Assembly (NCBI RefSeq): GCF_000281715.2 | Contig: NZ_CP124576.1 | Span: 3,541,501 to 3,605,500 of the forward strand | Length of the DNA stretch: 64,000 nucleotides | From: Sphingobium sp. AP49 | GTDB taxonomy: Bacteria > Pseudomonadota > Alphaproteobacteria > Sphingomonadales > Sphingomonadaceae | Reading direction: 5' to 3' | In this document: positions 37,024-44,406 of the stretch, piece by piece | Numbering within the stretch: position 1 is the stretch's first letter | Layout of the letters: each line of letters starts with the position of its first letter | Notes under the pieces: model-generated | Databases searched by the model: none | The model's input: the letters and a program-made list of their open reading frames with translations, nothing else | Told to the model about the DNA's origin: nothing | Program-made: the position numbers and the translations under genes

Positions 37024-38439
37024 TTAACTGTCGCTCTTGTTCCAGGCATCGATCTGCTGCTGGAGGTAGCTCTGTGTTGCGTTGAGGGCAGACAATTTCG
37101 TCTGCATGGCGGAGTAGATGGAAGTCAGGCGCGTTTCATAATCGGCCATGTCCTCATCCAGCTTTTCCAACTGTTCGGTCAGATCGTCGGCCAGCGTTTC
37201 ATACCGTGCCTGCGCCAGCTTGAGCGAACCATTGTCCAGTTCCAGATTGTCGCGCACCGTGTCCATCAGCTTGGACAGGCCCGGATTGTCCGCCGTCGGC
37301 ATCGTCGGATTGAGCATCTTGGTGATGCCTTCGGGATCGGCCGCCATCGCCTTGTCGAGCGCATCCGTATCCAGCGTCAGCGTGCCGTCGCGATTGGTCG
37401 CGATGCCGATATCCGACAGCGTCTTGTAATTACCCGTCGCGGCGAGCTGGGTCGACGTGATCTTCGACAGTTGCGTCTTCATATCGCGAACCGCACCGAC
37501 CCCGTTCAGGACGCCTGCGGTCGACGAATCCGTTCCCGTCGACGTGGCCGTGTTCAACGCGCCCATCAGCGTGTTGTAGGCGTCGACATACTCCTTCAGC
37601 AGATCCTTCATCGTCGCCGTTGGCTGGCTCATCGACAGGTTCACCGTGCTGGTCGGATCAGCCTTGGTCAATTCAATCCGCAGATAGGGAATCGCATCGT
37701 CGATCGTGTTGCTGGCATATTCATAGTCGGTGCCGTCGAGCGTGATCTTGGCATTGGCCGGGTCCGAGGTGGAGGTCATCGCGCTGCTGTTGAGACCGGC
37801 CAGAATACTGGTCGAATCGGTGGCGGATGTGGTCACCGTGAAGTCGTTGGCGGCACCGGTCTCGCCCTTGAACACCAGGCGCGTCCCCTTGGCATCGGTG
37901 ACGACGCTGGCGGTCACGCCGATATTGGCGGCGTTGATCGCCGATGCCAGGCCCGAAAAACTGTTGTTCGTGCTCGAACCGACGGTGATCGTCGCAGTCT
38001 TCCCGGCAGCCGTGGTGATTGTCATCGTCCCTGCGCCCACCGCCGTGCTGCCGGTCGCGCCGGTGGCCTGCGTCGAGGCATAGACGCGCGCACTGGCCAA
38101 CGACTTGACCACCATCTGCGCCGGCAGGCCGCTCGGCGTACCGCCGGTCAGCAGGCTGACCGAAGCTAGGCCGCTATTACTGGAATTAGGCGTTCCCTTG
38201 TAGTCCGCGCCAGCCAGCACGCTGCTCAGCGCATCGGCGAACGTGTCGAGCGAACTGACGGCGGACGCCAGCGCCGAAATACGGGCATTGTTGGTGGTCT
38301 GCTGGGTCGTGATCGCGCTCTGACGCGGATCGCGGGTCGCACTCACCAGGCTGGTGACGAGCGCGGACGTATCGATGCCCGAGTTCGCACCCAGCGCCGA
38401 GAGGATGCTGCTGCCAACTGATGTCGTCGTCGTCGCCAT
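37024..38439 (-). CDS. fliD: Flagellar cap protein FliD (HAP2)
   Basis: The 471-residue secreted filament cap has an N-terminal coiled part (SSILSALGANSGIDTSALVTSLVSAT, in parts). The middle is Ser/Thr-rich and variable, with GKTATITVGSSTNNSFSGLASAIN and the FliD-N/C domains. The C-terminal coiled coil has LDEDMADYETRLTSIYSAMQTKLSALNATQSYLQQQIDAW. A predicted FliA promoter lies directly upstream, and AAGGA sits 7 bases before the ATG. Confidence 0.94.
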   Translation of the reverse strand: MATTTTSVGSSILSALGANSGIDTSALVTSLVSATRDPRQSAITTQQTTNNARISALASAVSSLDTFADALSSVLAGADYKGTPNSSNSGLASVSLLTGGTPSGLPAQMVVKSLASARVYASTQATGATGSTAVGAGTMTITTAAGKTATITVGSSTNNSFSGLASAINAANIGVTASVVTDAKGTRLVFKGETGAANDFTVTTSATDSTSILAGLNSSAMTSTSDPANAKITLDGTDYEYASNTIDDAIPYLRIELTKADPTSTVNLSMSQPTATMKDLLKEYVDAYNTLMGALNTATSTGTDSSTAGVLNGVGAVRDMKTQLSKITSTQLAATGNYKTLSDIGIATNRDGTLTLDTDALDKAMAADPEGITKMLNPTMPTADNPGLSKLMDTVRDNLELDNGSLKLAQARYETLADDLTEQLEKLDEDMADYETRLTSIYSAMQTKLSALNATQSYLQQQIDAWNKSDS

Positions 38440-38460
38440 TCGTCGTCCTTTCAGGAAGAG

Positions 38461-38487
38461 AGAACGGCCGTAGCGAGAAGATGTTTA
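38461..38487 (-). promoter_or_regulatory. fliDp: Sigma-28 (FliA) promoter for fliD-fliS
   Basis: On the minus strand: TAAACATC (38480-38487), an 11-base spacer, then GCCGTTCT (38461-38468). The FliA consensus is TAAAGTTT-N11-GCCGATAA, so TAAA and GCCG match at exact spacing. The expected start is about 15 bases before the fliD ATG. Confidence 0.75.
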
Positions 38488-38535
38488 GGAATGATTTTCA
38501 AGGAAATACAACTGATCGAAACAAGCCGTTCCGTG

Positions 38536-39005
38536 TCAGATTGCATTGGCCAGGATTTGGTCCACCGTGCCACGCTTGACATGCGCCTGGGCGGCATGGG
38601 CATAGATCGCCTTGTCGGCGATCCGCTGGGCGAGGGCCGCCGCCTGCTCCACCGCCTCACGCGTGGCCGGTGGCAGCGGCACGAAGATGAAGGGGGCCGG
38701 GATCATGGCTTGCACCGATGCCGCCGCCTCATCCACCGACATGGTCCCATTTCCCGACCGCATGTCGGCCAGGATATCGGCGATCTGGGCATGCACCTTG
38801 GCATATTCCGCCGCGCCGGCGGCATCCTCATCCAGGGTGACGAGATCGATTACCGGGGAGGCGATGCCTGAGCGGTCGACGCCATATCCTGTCCGGAAGT
38901 CGACGATCCTGCATTGACGGGCTGAACGGCCGCCACGGCGGCGGGCGCGCGCGGGGCGGCCCTATCCACTGGCGAAATCTCGCTACGCGAAAAATACTCG
39001 TTCAT
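38536..39005 (-). pseudogene. Sigma-28-controlled small flagellar-cluster gene, frameshifted
   Basis: From ATG 39005 a reading frame gives 51 codons (MNEYFSRSEISPVDRAAPRA, Ala/Pro-rich, ending at TAA 38850). A second frame, open through the same place, encodes the rest: SPVIDLVTLDEDAAGAAEYAKV, then HAQIADILADM and on to VDQILANAI at 38536. One extra C in the four-C run at 38855-38858 would join them into about 155 residues. An open stretch upstream in the second frame (VDFRTGYGVDRSGIASP) means the exact shift point is uncertain. A FliA promoter precedes it. The position before fliD is where flaG sits in other bacteria, but I see no FlaG motif. Confidence 0.6.
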
Positions 39006-39037
39006 GACGCACCATCCTAATGCGTCCCCATGAAAAG

Positions 39038-39064
39038 AGTACGGATGAACGCGGCTAAACTTTA
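39038..39064 (-). promoter_or_regulatory. Sigma-28 (FliA) promoter for the 38.5-39.0 kb gene
   Basis: On the minus strand: TAAAGTTT (39057-39064, a perfect -35 match), an 11-base spacer, then TCCGTACT (39038-39045, versus GCCGATAA). The -10 is weaker than at fliD or flagellin. The expected start lies about 25 bases before the ATG at 39005. Confidence 0.7.
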
Positions 39065-39114
39065 GTTCACCATCGTAACGATCGTCAATTTTATTTCAAC
39101 TGATGGAAATACCA

Positions 39115-40251
39115 TCATATTTTCTTGCCATCCGGATCAAAGCGCAAGTCTTCGGGGATAGTGATAAAGGGTCGGTCCATTTCGCTGGCCATGCGATTTT
39201 CGATCCGGAAGACGAACGCCAATATGGTCGCAACTGCCATATAGAGGCCTTCATTGACGATCTGCCCCGTGCGCGAGGTGAAATAGACCGCACGCGCCAG
39301 TTCGGGATATTGCAACACGGTTACGCCATGGGCTTCGGCCAGTTCCCGGATCGAGGCGGCAATCGCATCGCAGCCCCGCGCGACAACCACCGGTGCGGCA
39401 TCCATGCCCGGCCGATAGCGCAGTGCGACAGCAAAATGGGTCGGATTAGTCAGGATGACGCTGGCTTCCGTCACCGCCTTGCGGGTCGATCCGTTGAGCA
39501 CTTCAAACTGACGGCGGCGAATCTGGCCCTTGAGTTCAGGCGAGCCCTCGCTCTCCTTATGCTCATCCTTGATATCCTGCTTGGACATGCCGAGCCGCTT
39601 GGCGCGCTGCATGATCTGTGCCGGCACGTCGATGCCCGCGATGAGGAACAGGCCGCCGGCCATGACGAGGCAAACGAGGATGAACATATTGCCAAGGTCC
39701 GCGATCGCCGGCGCCACCCCCGTCTTGCCGAGCGCGAAGATCGCGGTCAGCCGGTCCCAGATCATCCACAGGCCGATCGATCCCAGCAGGCCAACCTTGG
39801 CGATCGACTTGACCAGTTCGATCAGCCCCTGGGTACCAAACATGCGCTTGAGACCGGATGCCGGATTCATCTTGGATGCCTTGGGGGTGAAGGCCCCCGG
39901 CCGGAAGCCGAGCGACCCCAGCAAGGCCGGCGCCGCGATCGCGGCCAGAAAGGTCGCCAGCAAAACGCCACCGACCGGCAGCGCGATGCCGGTCAACAGA
40001 CCGACGCCGCGGGTGACCGGCGCGAAGTTCACAATGTCATCACGCTTGAAACGGAGCGCGTCGACCAGCATGTCCGCCAGCGCCTCGACAAAGCCGGGTC
40101 CTGCCACCGCCAGCCAGCCGATGCCAGCCATCACCACCAGCGCCGTCGCCAGTTCGCGTGACTGAAGGATATCGCCGTCCTTGGCGGCATCCTGCAATTT
40201 CTTCTGTGTCGGTTTTTCGGTCTTTTCGCCGCCCTCGGATCCGCCCGCCAT
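39115..40251 (-). CDS. flhB: Flagellar export switch protein FlhB
   Basis: This 378-residue export-gate protein has an N-terminal KTEKPTQKKLQDAAKDGDILQSREL (in parts), four membrane segments (35-55, 80-110, 145-165, 180-210) and a cytosolic domain with the self-cleavage site NPTH (269-272). FlhB works with FliK to switch secretion from hook to filament subunits. It starts 3 bases after the fliR stop, so it is the last clear gene of the long fli operon. Confidence 0.95.
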   Translation of the reverse strand: MAGGSEGGEKTEKPTQKKLQDAAKDGDILQSRELATALVVMAGIGWLAVAGPGFVEALADMLVDALRFKRDDIVNFAPVTRGVGLLTGIALPVGGVLLATFLAAIAAPALLGSLGFRPGAFTPKASKMNPASGLKRMFGTQGLIELVKSIAKVGLLGSIGLWMIWDRLTAIFALGKTGVAPAIADLGNMFILVCLVMAGGLFLIAGIDVPAQIMQRAKRLGMSKQDIKDEHKESEGSPELKGQIRRRQFEVLNGSTRKAVTEASVILTNPTHFAVALRYRPGMDAAPVVVARGCDAIAASIRELAEAHGVTVLQYPELARAVYFTSRTGQIVNEGLYMAVATILAFVFRIENRMASEMDRPFITIPEDLRFDPDGKKI

Positions 40252-40254
40252 CGC

Positions 40255-41037
40255 TCAGCGCCCTTCCGAAATGAAACGGGCCTGCTCCAGCCCGGCCTTC
40301 AGGGCGATGGTGATGCCTTCGCCCATCACCGGAACCGCGACCGCCAACAGGATCAGGCCCGCCATGACCGCCATCGGCATGCCGACGGCGAACAGGTTAA
40401 GCGATGGCGCCGTCCGCGCCAACATGCCCATGACGATCTGGACCAGCACCAGCGCAAAGGCCACCGGCAGCGCGATCGTGACCCCCGCCCCCAGCAGCGA
40501 GCCGCCAAATTCGACCAGATGCCACACCGCATCATTGCTCAGCATCGCGCCACCGGGGGGCAGTGCCTGATAGCTCTGCACCACGAAACTGACGAGCAGC
40601 AGATGCCCATCCATCGCCAGCAGCAGGAAGGTGGAGAGGATCGAGAGGAACTGGCCGACCGCCTGCGTCCCCTGGCCCGAAGCCGGGTCGACCATCGAGG
40701 CGAAGCCCAGGCCCATGGTATTGCCGATCGCCTCGCCCGCGACGAAGGCGGCCGAATAGCCAATCTGCACGGCAAAGCCCATGGCAAGACCGGCCATCAC
40801 CTCGCCCGACACCAGCAGGATGCCCTCGAAACTGGCGACCCCGTCATGGGGCAGCTGGATCGCGACGCTGTTGAGCGCCGCCATGCCGAGCGCCAGCGAC
40901 AGGATGAGGCGTAATTGGAGGGGCATTGCGGGCGCGCCGAACACCGGGGCCGCAAGGAATGCGGCGCCCGGGCGGATCATGGCGATCAGCCAGATCCACA
41001 ATTGCGTTTCGACGCCCGTAAAGCCCGGTGCGATCAT
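40255..41037 (-). CDS. fliR: Flagellar export gate protein FliR
   Basis: This 260-residue integral membrane protein is part of the FliPQR export gate. Family features are QLWIWLIAMIRPGAAFLAAPVFG at the N-terminus, LRLILSLALGMAAL, GEAIGNTMGLGFASMVDPASG and AFALVLVQIVMGMLARTAPSLNLFAVGMP. Its start overlaps the fliQ stop by four bases, so translation is coupled. Confidence 0.95.
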   Translation of the reverse strand: MIAPGFTGVETQLWIWLIAMIRPGAAFLAAPVFGAPAMPLQLRLILSLALGMAALNSVAIQLPHDGVASFEGILLVSGEVMAGLAMGFAVQIGYSAAFVAGEAIGNTMGLGFASMVDPASGQGTQAVGQFLSILSTFLLLAMDGHLLLVSFVVQSYQALPPGGAMLSNDAVWHLVEFGGSLLGAGVTIALPVAFALVLVQIVMGMLARTAPSLNLFAVGMPMAVMAGLILLAVAVPVMGEGITIALKAGLEQARFISEGR

Positions 41038-41306
41038 TGCAGCAGGTCCGGAATCCGCTCGAATATTTCACGCGTGAAATCGGCGATCAGCACCATGATC
41101 GATCCGCCGAACAGGGTCAGCATAGCGCCCACGACCAGGATCTTGGGAATGAAGCTGAGCGTCTGTTCGTTGATCGACGTGGCCGCCTGCACCATGCCGA
41201 TCAGCACGCCCGCGATCAGCGCGGGCAGCAGGATCGGCGCGGCCGCCAGCGCGGTGATCCACAGCGCATGCTGTGCCAGGCCCATGAAGAAATCGGCATT
41301 CTCCAT
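41034..41306 (-). CDS. fliQ: Flagellar export gate protein FliQ
   Basis: This 90-residue two-helix membrane protein has MENADFFMGLAQHALWITAL, AGVLIGMVQAATSINEQTLSFIPKI and TLFGGSIMVLIADFTREIFERIP, the typical FliQ pattern. The ATG at 41306 gives the family length; the reading to 41366 adds an Arg-rich extension and is rejected. It is 10 bases after fliP. Confidence 0.93.
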   Translation of the reverse strand: MENADFFMGLAQHALWITALAAAPILLPALIAGVLIGMVQAATSINEQTLSFIPKILVVGAMLTLFGGSIMVLIADFTREIFERIPDLLQ

Positions 41307-41316
41307 CGCCCGCGCC

Positions 41317-42105
41317 CTATGTCGCGAAGGAGCCGGCGAGCGACCCCATGGTAAGCGCCCAGCCATCGACCAGCACGAACAGCAGCAGCTTGAACGGCAT
41401 GGAAATGATCGTCGGCGACAACATCATCATGCCCAGCGCCATCAGCGTCGATGCCACCACCAGATCGATGATGAGGAAGGGCAGGAAGATCATGAAACCG
41501 ATCTGGAACGCGGTCTTGAGTTCGCTGGTGACGAAGGCCGGCAGCAGGATGGTGAAGGGAATATCATCGGCCGTGCGGAAAGCCGGCGCCTTGGCCATGT
41601 TGGCGAACAGCTTGAGATCGGTCTCGCGCGTCTGCTTGGCCATGAAGCCGTGCAGCACCTTGCCGGTGCGGCCAACCGCCTCCTCGATGCTGATCTGCCC
41701 CTTGCCATAGGGATCGAAGGCCAGGCCGTTGATCTGGTCGATCGCGGGCCGCATCACGAACAGCGAGAGGAACAGGGCGAGGCCGACCAGCACCTGGTTG
41801 GGCGGCGTCTGTTGCAGCCCCAGTGCCTGGCGCAGCAGCGACAGCACGATGATGATCCGGGTAAAACTGGTCATCATGAGGATCAGCGACGGCAGGACCG
41901 TCAGCAGGCTCATGAGGATCAATATCTGCAGCGACAGCGACAGCGAGCGGCCGTCGCCCGATACCTGACCCAATGCGCGGGTCAGCGCCCCGCCATTGTC
42001 GACCGGCGCCGGCGGCACCGGCACGGCCTGTGCCAGCGCAGGATCAACCAGCAGCAGTCCAGCGGTCAGCAAGGCGCCGCCGATCAGCCAATATCTACCG
42101 CGCAC
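41317..42105 (-). CDS. fliP: Flagellar export gate protein FliP
   Basis: This 262-residue protein has a cleavable signal sequence (LIGGALLTAGLLLVDPALAQA). It then shows ILMSLLTVLPSLILMMTSFTRIIIVLSLLRQALG, the LQQTPPNQVLVGLALFLSLFVM segment, and a C-terminal pair of helices with FQIGFMIFLPFLIIDLVVAS. It starts at a GTG (42105) inside the end of fliO (11-base overlap), with AAGGCGA upstream. The family length supports this start over 42246. Confidence 0.93.
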   Translation of the reverse strand: MRGRYWLIGGALLTAGLLLVDPALAQAVPVPPAPVDNGGALTRALGQVSGDGRSLSLSLQILILMSLLTVLPSLILMMTSFTRIIIVLSLLRQALGLQQTPPNQVLVGLALFLSLFVMRPAIDQINGLAFDPYGKGQISIEEAVGRTGKVLHGFMAKQTRETDLKLFANMAKAPAFRTADDIPFTILLPAFVTSELKTAFQIGFMIFLPFLIIDLVVASTLMALGMMMLSPTIISMPFKLLLFVLVDGWALTMGSLAGSFAT

Positions 42106-42358
42106 GATAGGTGTCGCCTTCCGCGATCTTCTCGATCCGGCCGCGCGTGACCGACAGCAGTATCTTCTTGCCCTCGAACTCGACCACCGCCAGCTTGCCA
42201 AAGGTGCCCAGCGGCATCGCTTCCAGCAATTTGAGCGCGCGATCATTCTGGCCGATCATCATGCCGGGCTGATATTTGCGCCACAGCCACAGCGCGCCAA
42301 AGGCCATGCCGCCCACCAGGGGCAGCAGGATCAACAGTTTGACGAAATACCAGAACAT
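42095..42358 (-). CDS. fliO: Flagellar biosynthesis protein FliO
   Basis: This 87-residue protein has one N-terminal membrane helix (YFVKLLILLPLVGGMAFGALWLW, in parts) and a short cytosolic domain. The domain has KLLEAMPLGTFGKLAVVEFEGKKILLSVTRGRIEKIAEG, the FliO pattern. FliO helps assemble the FliP ring. It lies 83 bases after fliN and overlaps fliP. Confidence 0.85.
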   Translation of the reverse strand: MFWYFVKLLILLPLVGGMAFGALWLWRKYQPGMMIGQNDRALKLLEAMPLGTFGKLAVVEFEGKKILLSVTRGRIEKIAEGDTYRAR

Positions 42359-42441
42359 GCACGCGCCCCGCGTTTAAGGTTAATGCGTCATCCGATCCGC
42401 AAGAATGCGTCGCAAGGCAAGCGTAAAAGCAGGCCGTGCGA

Positions 42442-42780
42442 TCAGCCGCGCCTCTCGACCCCCGCCAGGCGGGTTTCGGTTGCCGCGATATCGACGATAC
42501 GGATGCCATAACGGCCGTTCACGGTCACCACCTCGCCCTTCGCGATCAGCGCGCCGTTGACCATGATGTCGAGCAGCTCGTCGGCCTGCCGATCCAGCTC
42601 GACAATGCTGCCCTCGGCCAGGTCCATCACCTCGGCAAGGCGGAGCGAGGTCGATCCGACCTCCACCGACATGCGCACCGGAATGTCGGCCAGCAGCTTG
42701 AACTGGCGGTTGTTCGCCATGCGACTGGCGCTGTCTTCCCCGCGCGGGTCCATCATCGGGGCTTCGGTCATGTCGCTCAT
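42442..42780 (-). CDS. fliN: Flagellar motor switch protein FliN
   Basis: This 112-residue C-ring protein has the SpoA domain at about 28-105: LLADIPVRMSVEVGSTSLRLAEVMDL, GSIVELDRQADELLDIMVNG, ALIAKGEVVTVNGRYGIRIVDI. The first 25 residues are variable. It overlaps the fliM stop by four bases. Confidence 0.95.
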   Translation of the reverse strand: MSDMTEAPMMDPRGEDSASRMANNRQFKLLADIPVRMSVEVGSTSLRLAEVMDLAEGSIVELDRQADELLDIMVNGALIAKGEVVTVNGRYGIRIVDIAATETRLAGVERRG

Positions 42781-43661
42781 TGTTCTGGTCCCTGTGCAAG
42801 CTTTTCAATCTGGAAGGCGGCACGGCCATCCTGTTCGCCGATCGTGCCGTGCGCGACGATGCGGTCGCCGACGATCAGCGGCAGGCTGCGGCCGATCGTC
42901 ACGGGTATGATGTCGCCGGTCTTGAGCTGCATCAGCTCGGCCAGCGAAAGATTGGGGCGGGCCAGCACGGTGCGTGCCGGCAGGCGAATGTCGCGCATAC
43001 GGCGGGCGACGCGGGCCTGCCACACGGGGTCGACATGCTCCTCGTCGCTGGCGACCTTGCTGCCCATCAGTGCCTCGACACCGCGCAGCGCCGCAAGCGG
43101 AAAGACCAGATCGATCGGCCATTCGCGATCGCGGTCGAGGCTCACCATGAAGCGCTGCAGCACCATCTGGTCGCCAGGCTGCGCAGCAGCGGCGAAGCCG
43201 ATGCCCGTCTCGCGCAGGATCAACCCCGGTTCGAGCGGCAGCACCTCGGCCCAACATTCCACAAGGCGGGCCAGAATCGTTTCGGTAAGCCGGCTGATCA
43301 GCCGATCCTCCGTCGGCGTGAACTCCCCCCGCGCCGGCAGCGGTCGGTTGCCGATCCCGCCATAGAAGCAGTCGACCAGCGTCGAGATCATCGAAGCGTC
43401 GATACGCAGCAGCACCTGCCCCTTGAGCGGCAGAAAGCGATAGACGGACAAGCTGCAAAAGGCGGGGACGCCAGCCGACCAGGCGCCGAATTCCAGCACC
43501 TGCGCATCCTGGCTCGCCACATGTGGCCGGATGCCCGATATCGGTTCGATCAGCGCGCGGATGCGCCGGCCGAGCTTTTCGCCCAGCCGGTCCAATCCCG
43601 ACAGCATGACCGGTGCCTGCGCTTCCCCACGCCCAAAGGCGAAGGATTGAACGTGATTCAT
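42777..43661 (-). CDS. fliM: Flagellar motor switch protein FliM
   Basis: The 294-residue C-ring protein binds CheY-P and sets rotation direction. It has a CheC-like middle domain (LDRLGEKLGRRIRALIEPIS, FYGGIGNRPLPARGEFTPTEDRLI) and a C-terminal SpoA domain (LSLAELMQLKTGDIIPVTI). The usual N-terminal CheY-binding LSQxEIDALL motif is not evident, so the N-terminus is shorter than in enterics. It is between fliL and fliN. Confidence 0.9.
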   Translation of the reverse strand: MNHVQSFAFGRGEAQAPVMLSGLDRLGEKLGRRIRALIEPISGIRPHVASQDAQVLEFGAWSAGVPAFCSLSVYRFLPLKGQVLLRIDASMISTLVDCFYGGIGNRPLPARGEFTPTEDRLISRLTETILARLVECWAEVLPLEPGLILRETGIGFAAAAQPGDQMVLQRFMVSLDRDREWPIDLVFPLAALRGVEALMGSKVASDEEHVDPVWQARVARRMRDIRLPARTVLARPNLSLAELMQLKTGDIIPVTIGRSLPLIVGDRIVAHGTIGEQDGRAAFQIEKLAQGPEQ

Positions 43662-43709
43662 GTTGGTCCCCTGCCCTGGGCCGGGGGACTTCCCAGCTTT
43701 CAGGCAACC

Positions 43710-44372
43710 CTATTGAATAACGAAATTGGTAAAATAAACGTTATCAACGCCACCATAGCCCGTCTTCTGCTTCAAAACATCGTTGATTATGGTCTTGATC
43801 TTGCCCTGCAGCGCCTGCTTGCCCTGGGGCGTGACGAGCACCTCCTCGGGCTGCTCCGCCAGCATCATGAGCATCTGACTGCGAATCGCCATCTCATGCG
43901 CCTTGATCGCAGCGATCACGCGATAATCATAATAGGTCGACACGGCGACCGTGATCTGGGCGAAGGCATCCGTGTCGGACATGTTCGATGTAAAGGGCGC
44001 CTGGAGTTGGAAGTAGGTTGCCTGATAGGCCGCCGGATTGGCCGGCGCCGGCAGATCGATGCCCTTGCCCGGTGCGTGGCCAGCTGCGGGCGCATGAACC
44101 GCGCCGGCAGCGGCTTCATGGCCACCGCCTTCGCCACCGCCGCCCTCGCCGGCCCAGCCATGCGCTGTGGCCACGGCCTGCGCATCCTCGCCCAGCAGCA
44201 CCAGAACCGGCTTGCTGGGATCTTCCTTGGGGCCTTCCGCCTTTGGGCTGAAGAATCCTGCCGCATACAGGCCGCCCGCGGCACCGGCGCCGCCCACCAC
44301 CATGGCGATCGCGACCAGCAGGATGAGCTTCATGCCGCCGCCCTTCTTCTTCGCCTTGGGTTCATCGCTCAT
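43710..44372 (-). CDS. fliL: Flagellar stator-associated protein FliL
   Basis: This 220-residue protein has a cytosolic Lys-rich N-terminus and one membrane helix (LILLVAIAMVVGGAGAAGGLYAAG, in parts). An unusually long Gly/Glu/His/Ala-rich linker follows (about 60-110), then the FliL domain (QITVAVSTYYDYRVIAAIKAHEMAIRSQMLMMLAEQ). It ends NVYFTNFVIQ, like other FliL proteins. FliL supports stator function. It lies 34 bases after fliK. Confidence 0.92.
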   Translation of the reverse strand: MSDEPKAKKKGGGMKLILLVAIAMVVGGAGAAGGLYAAGFFSPKAEGPKEDPSKPVLVLLGEDAQAVATAHGWAGEGGGGEGGGHEAAAGAVHAPAAGHAPGKGIDLPAPANPAAYQATYFQLQAPFTSNMSDTDAFAQITVAVSTYYDYRVIAAIKAHEMAIRSQMLMMLAEQPEEVLVTPQGKQALQGKIKTIINDVLKQKTGYGGVDNVYFTNFVIQ

Positions 44373-44406
44373 CGTTCACGTCCCCTGGAATATTGTGTCC
44401 CGGCCG

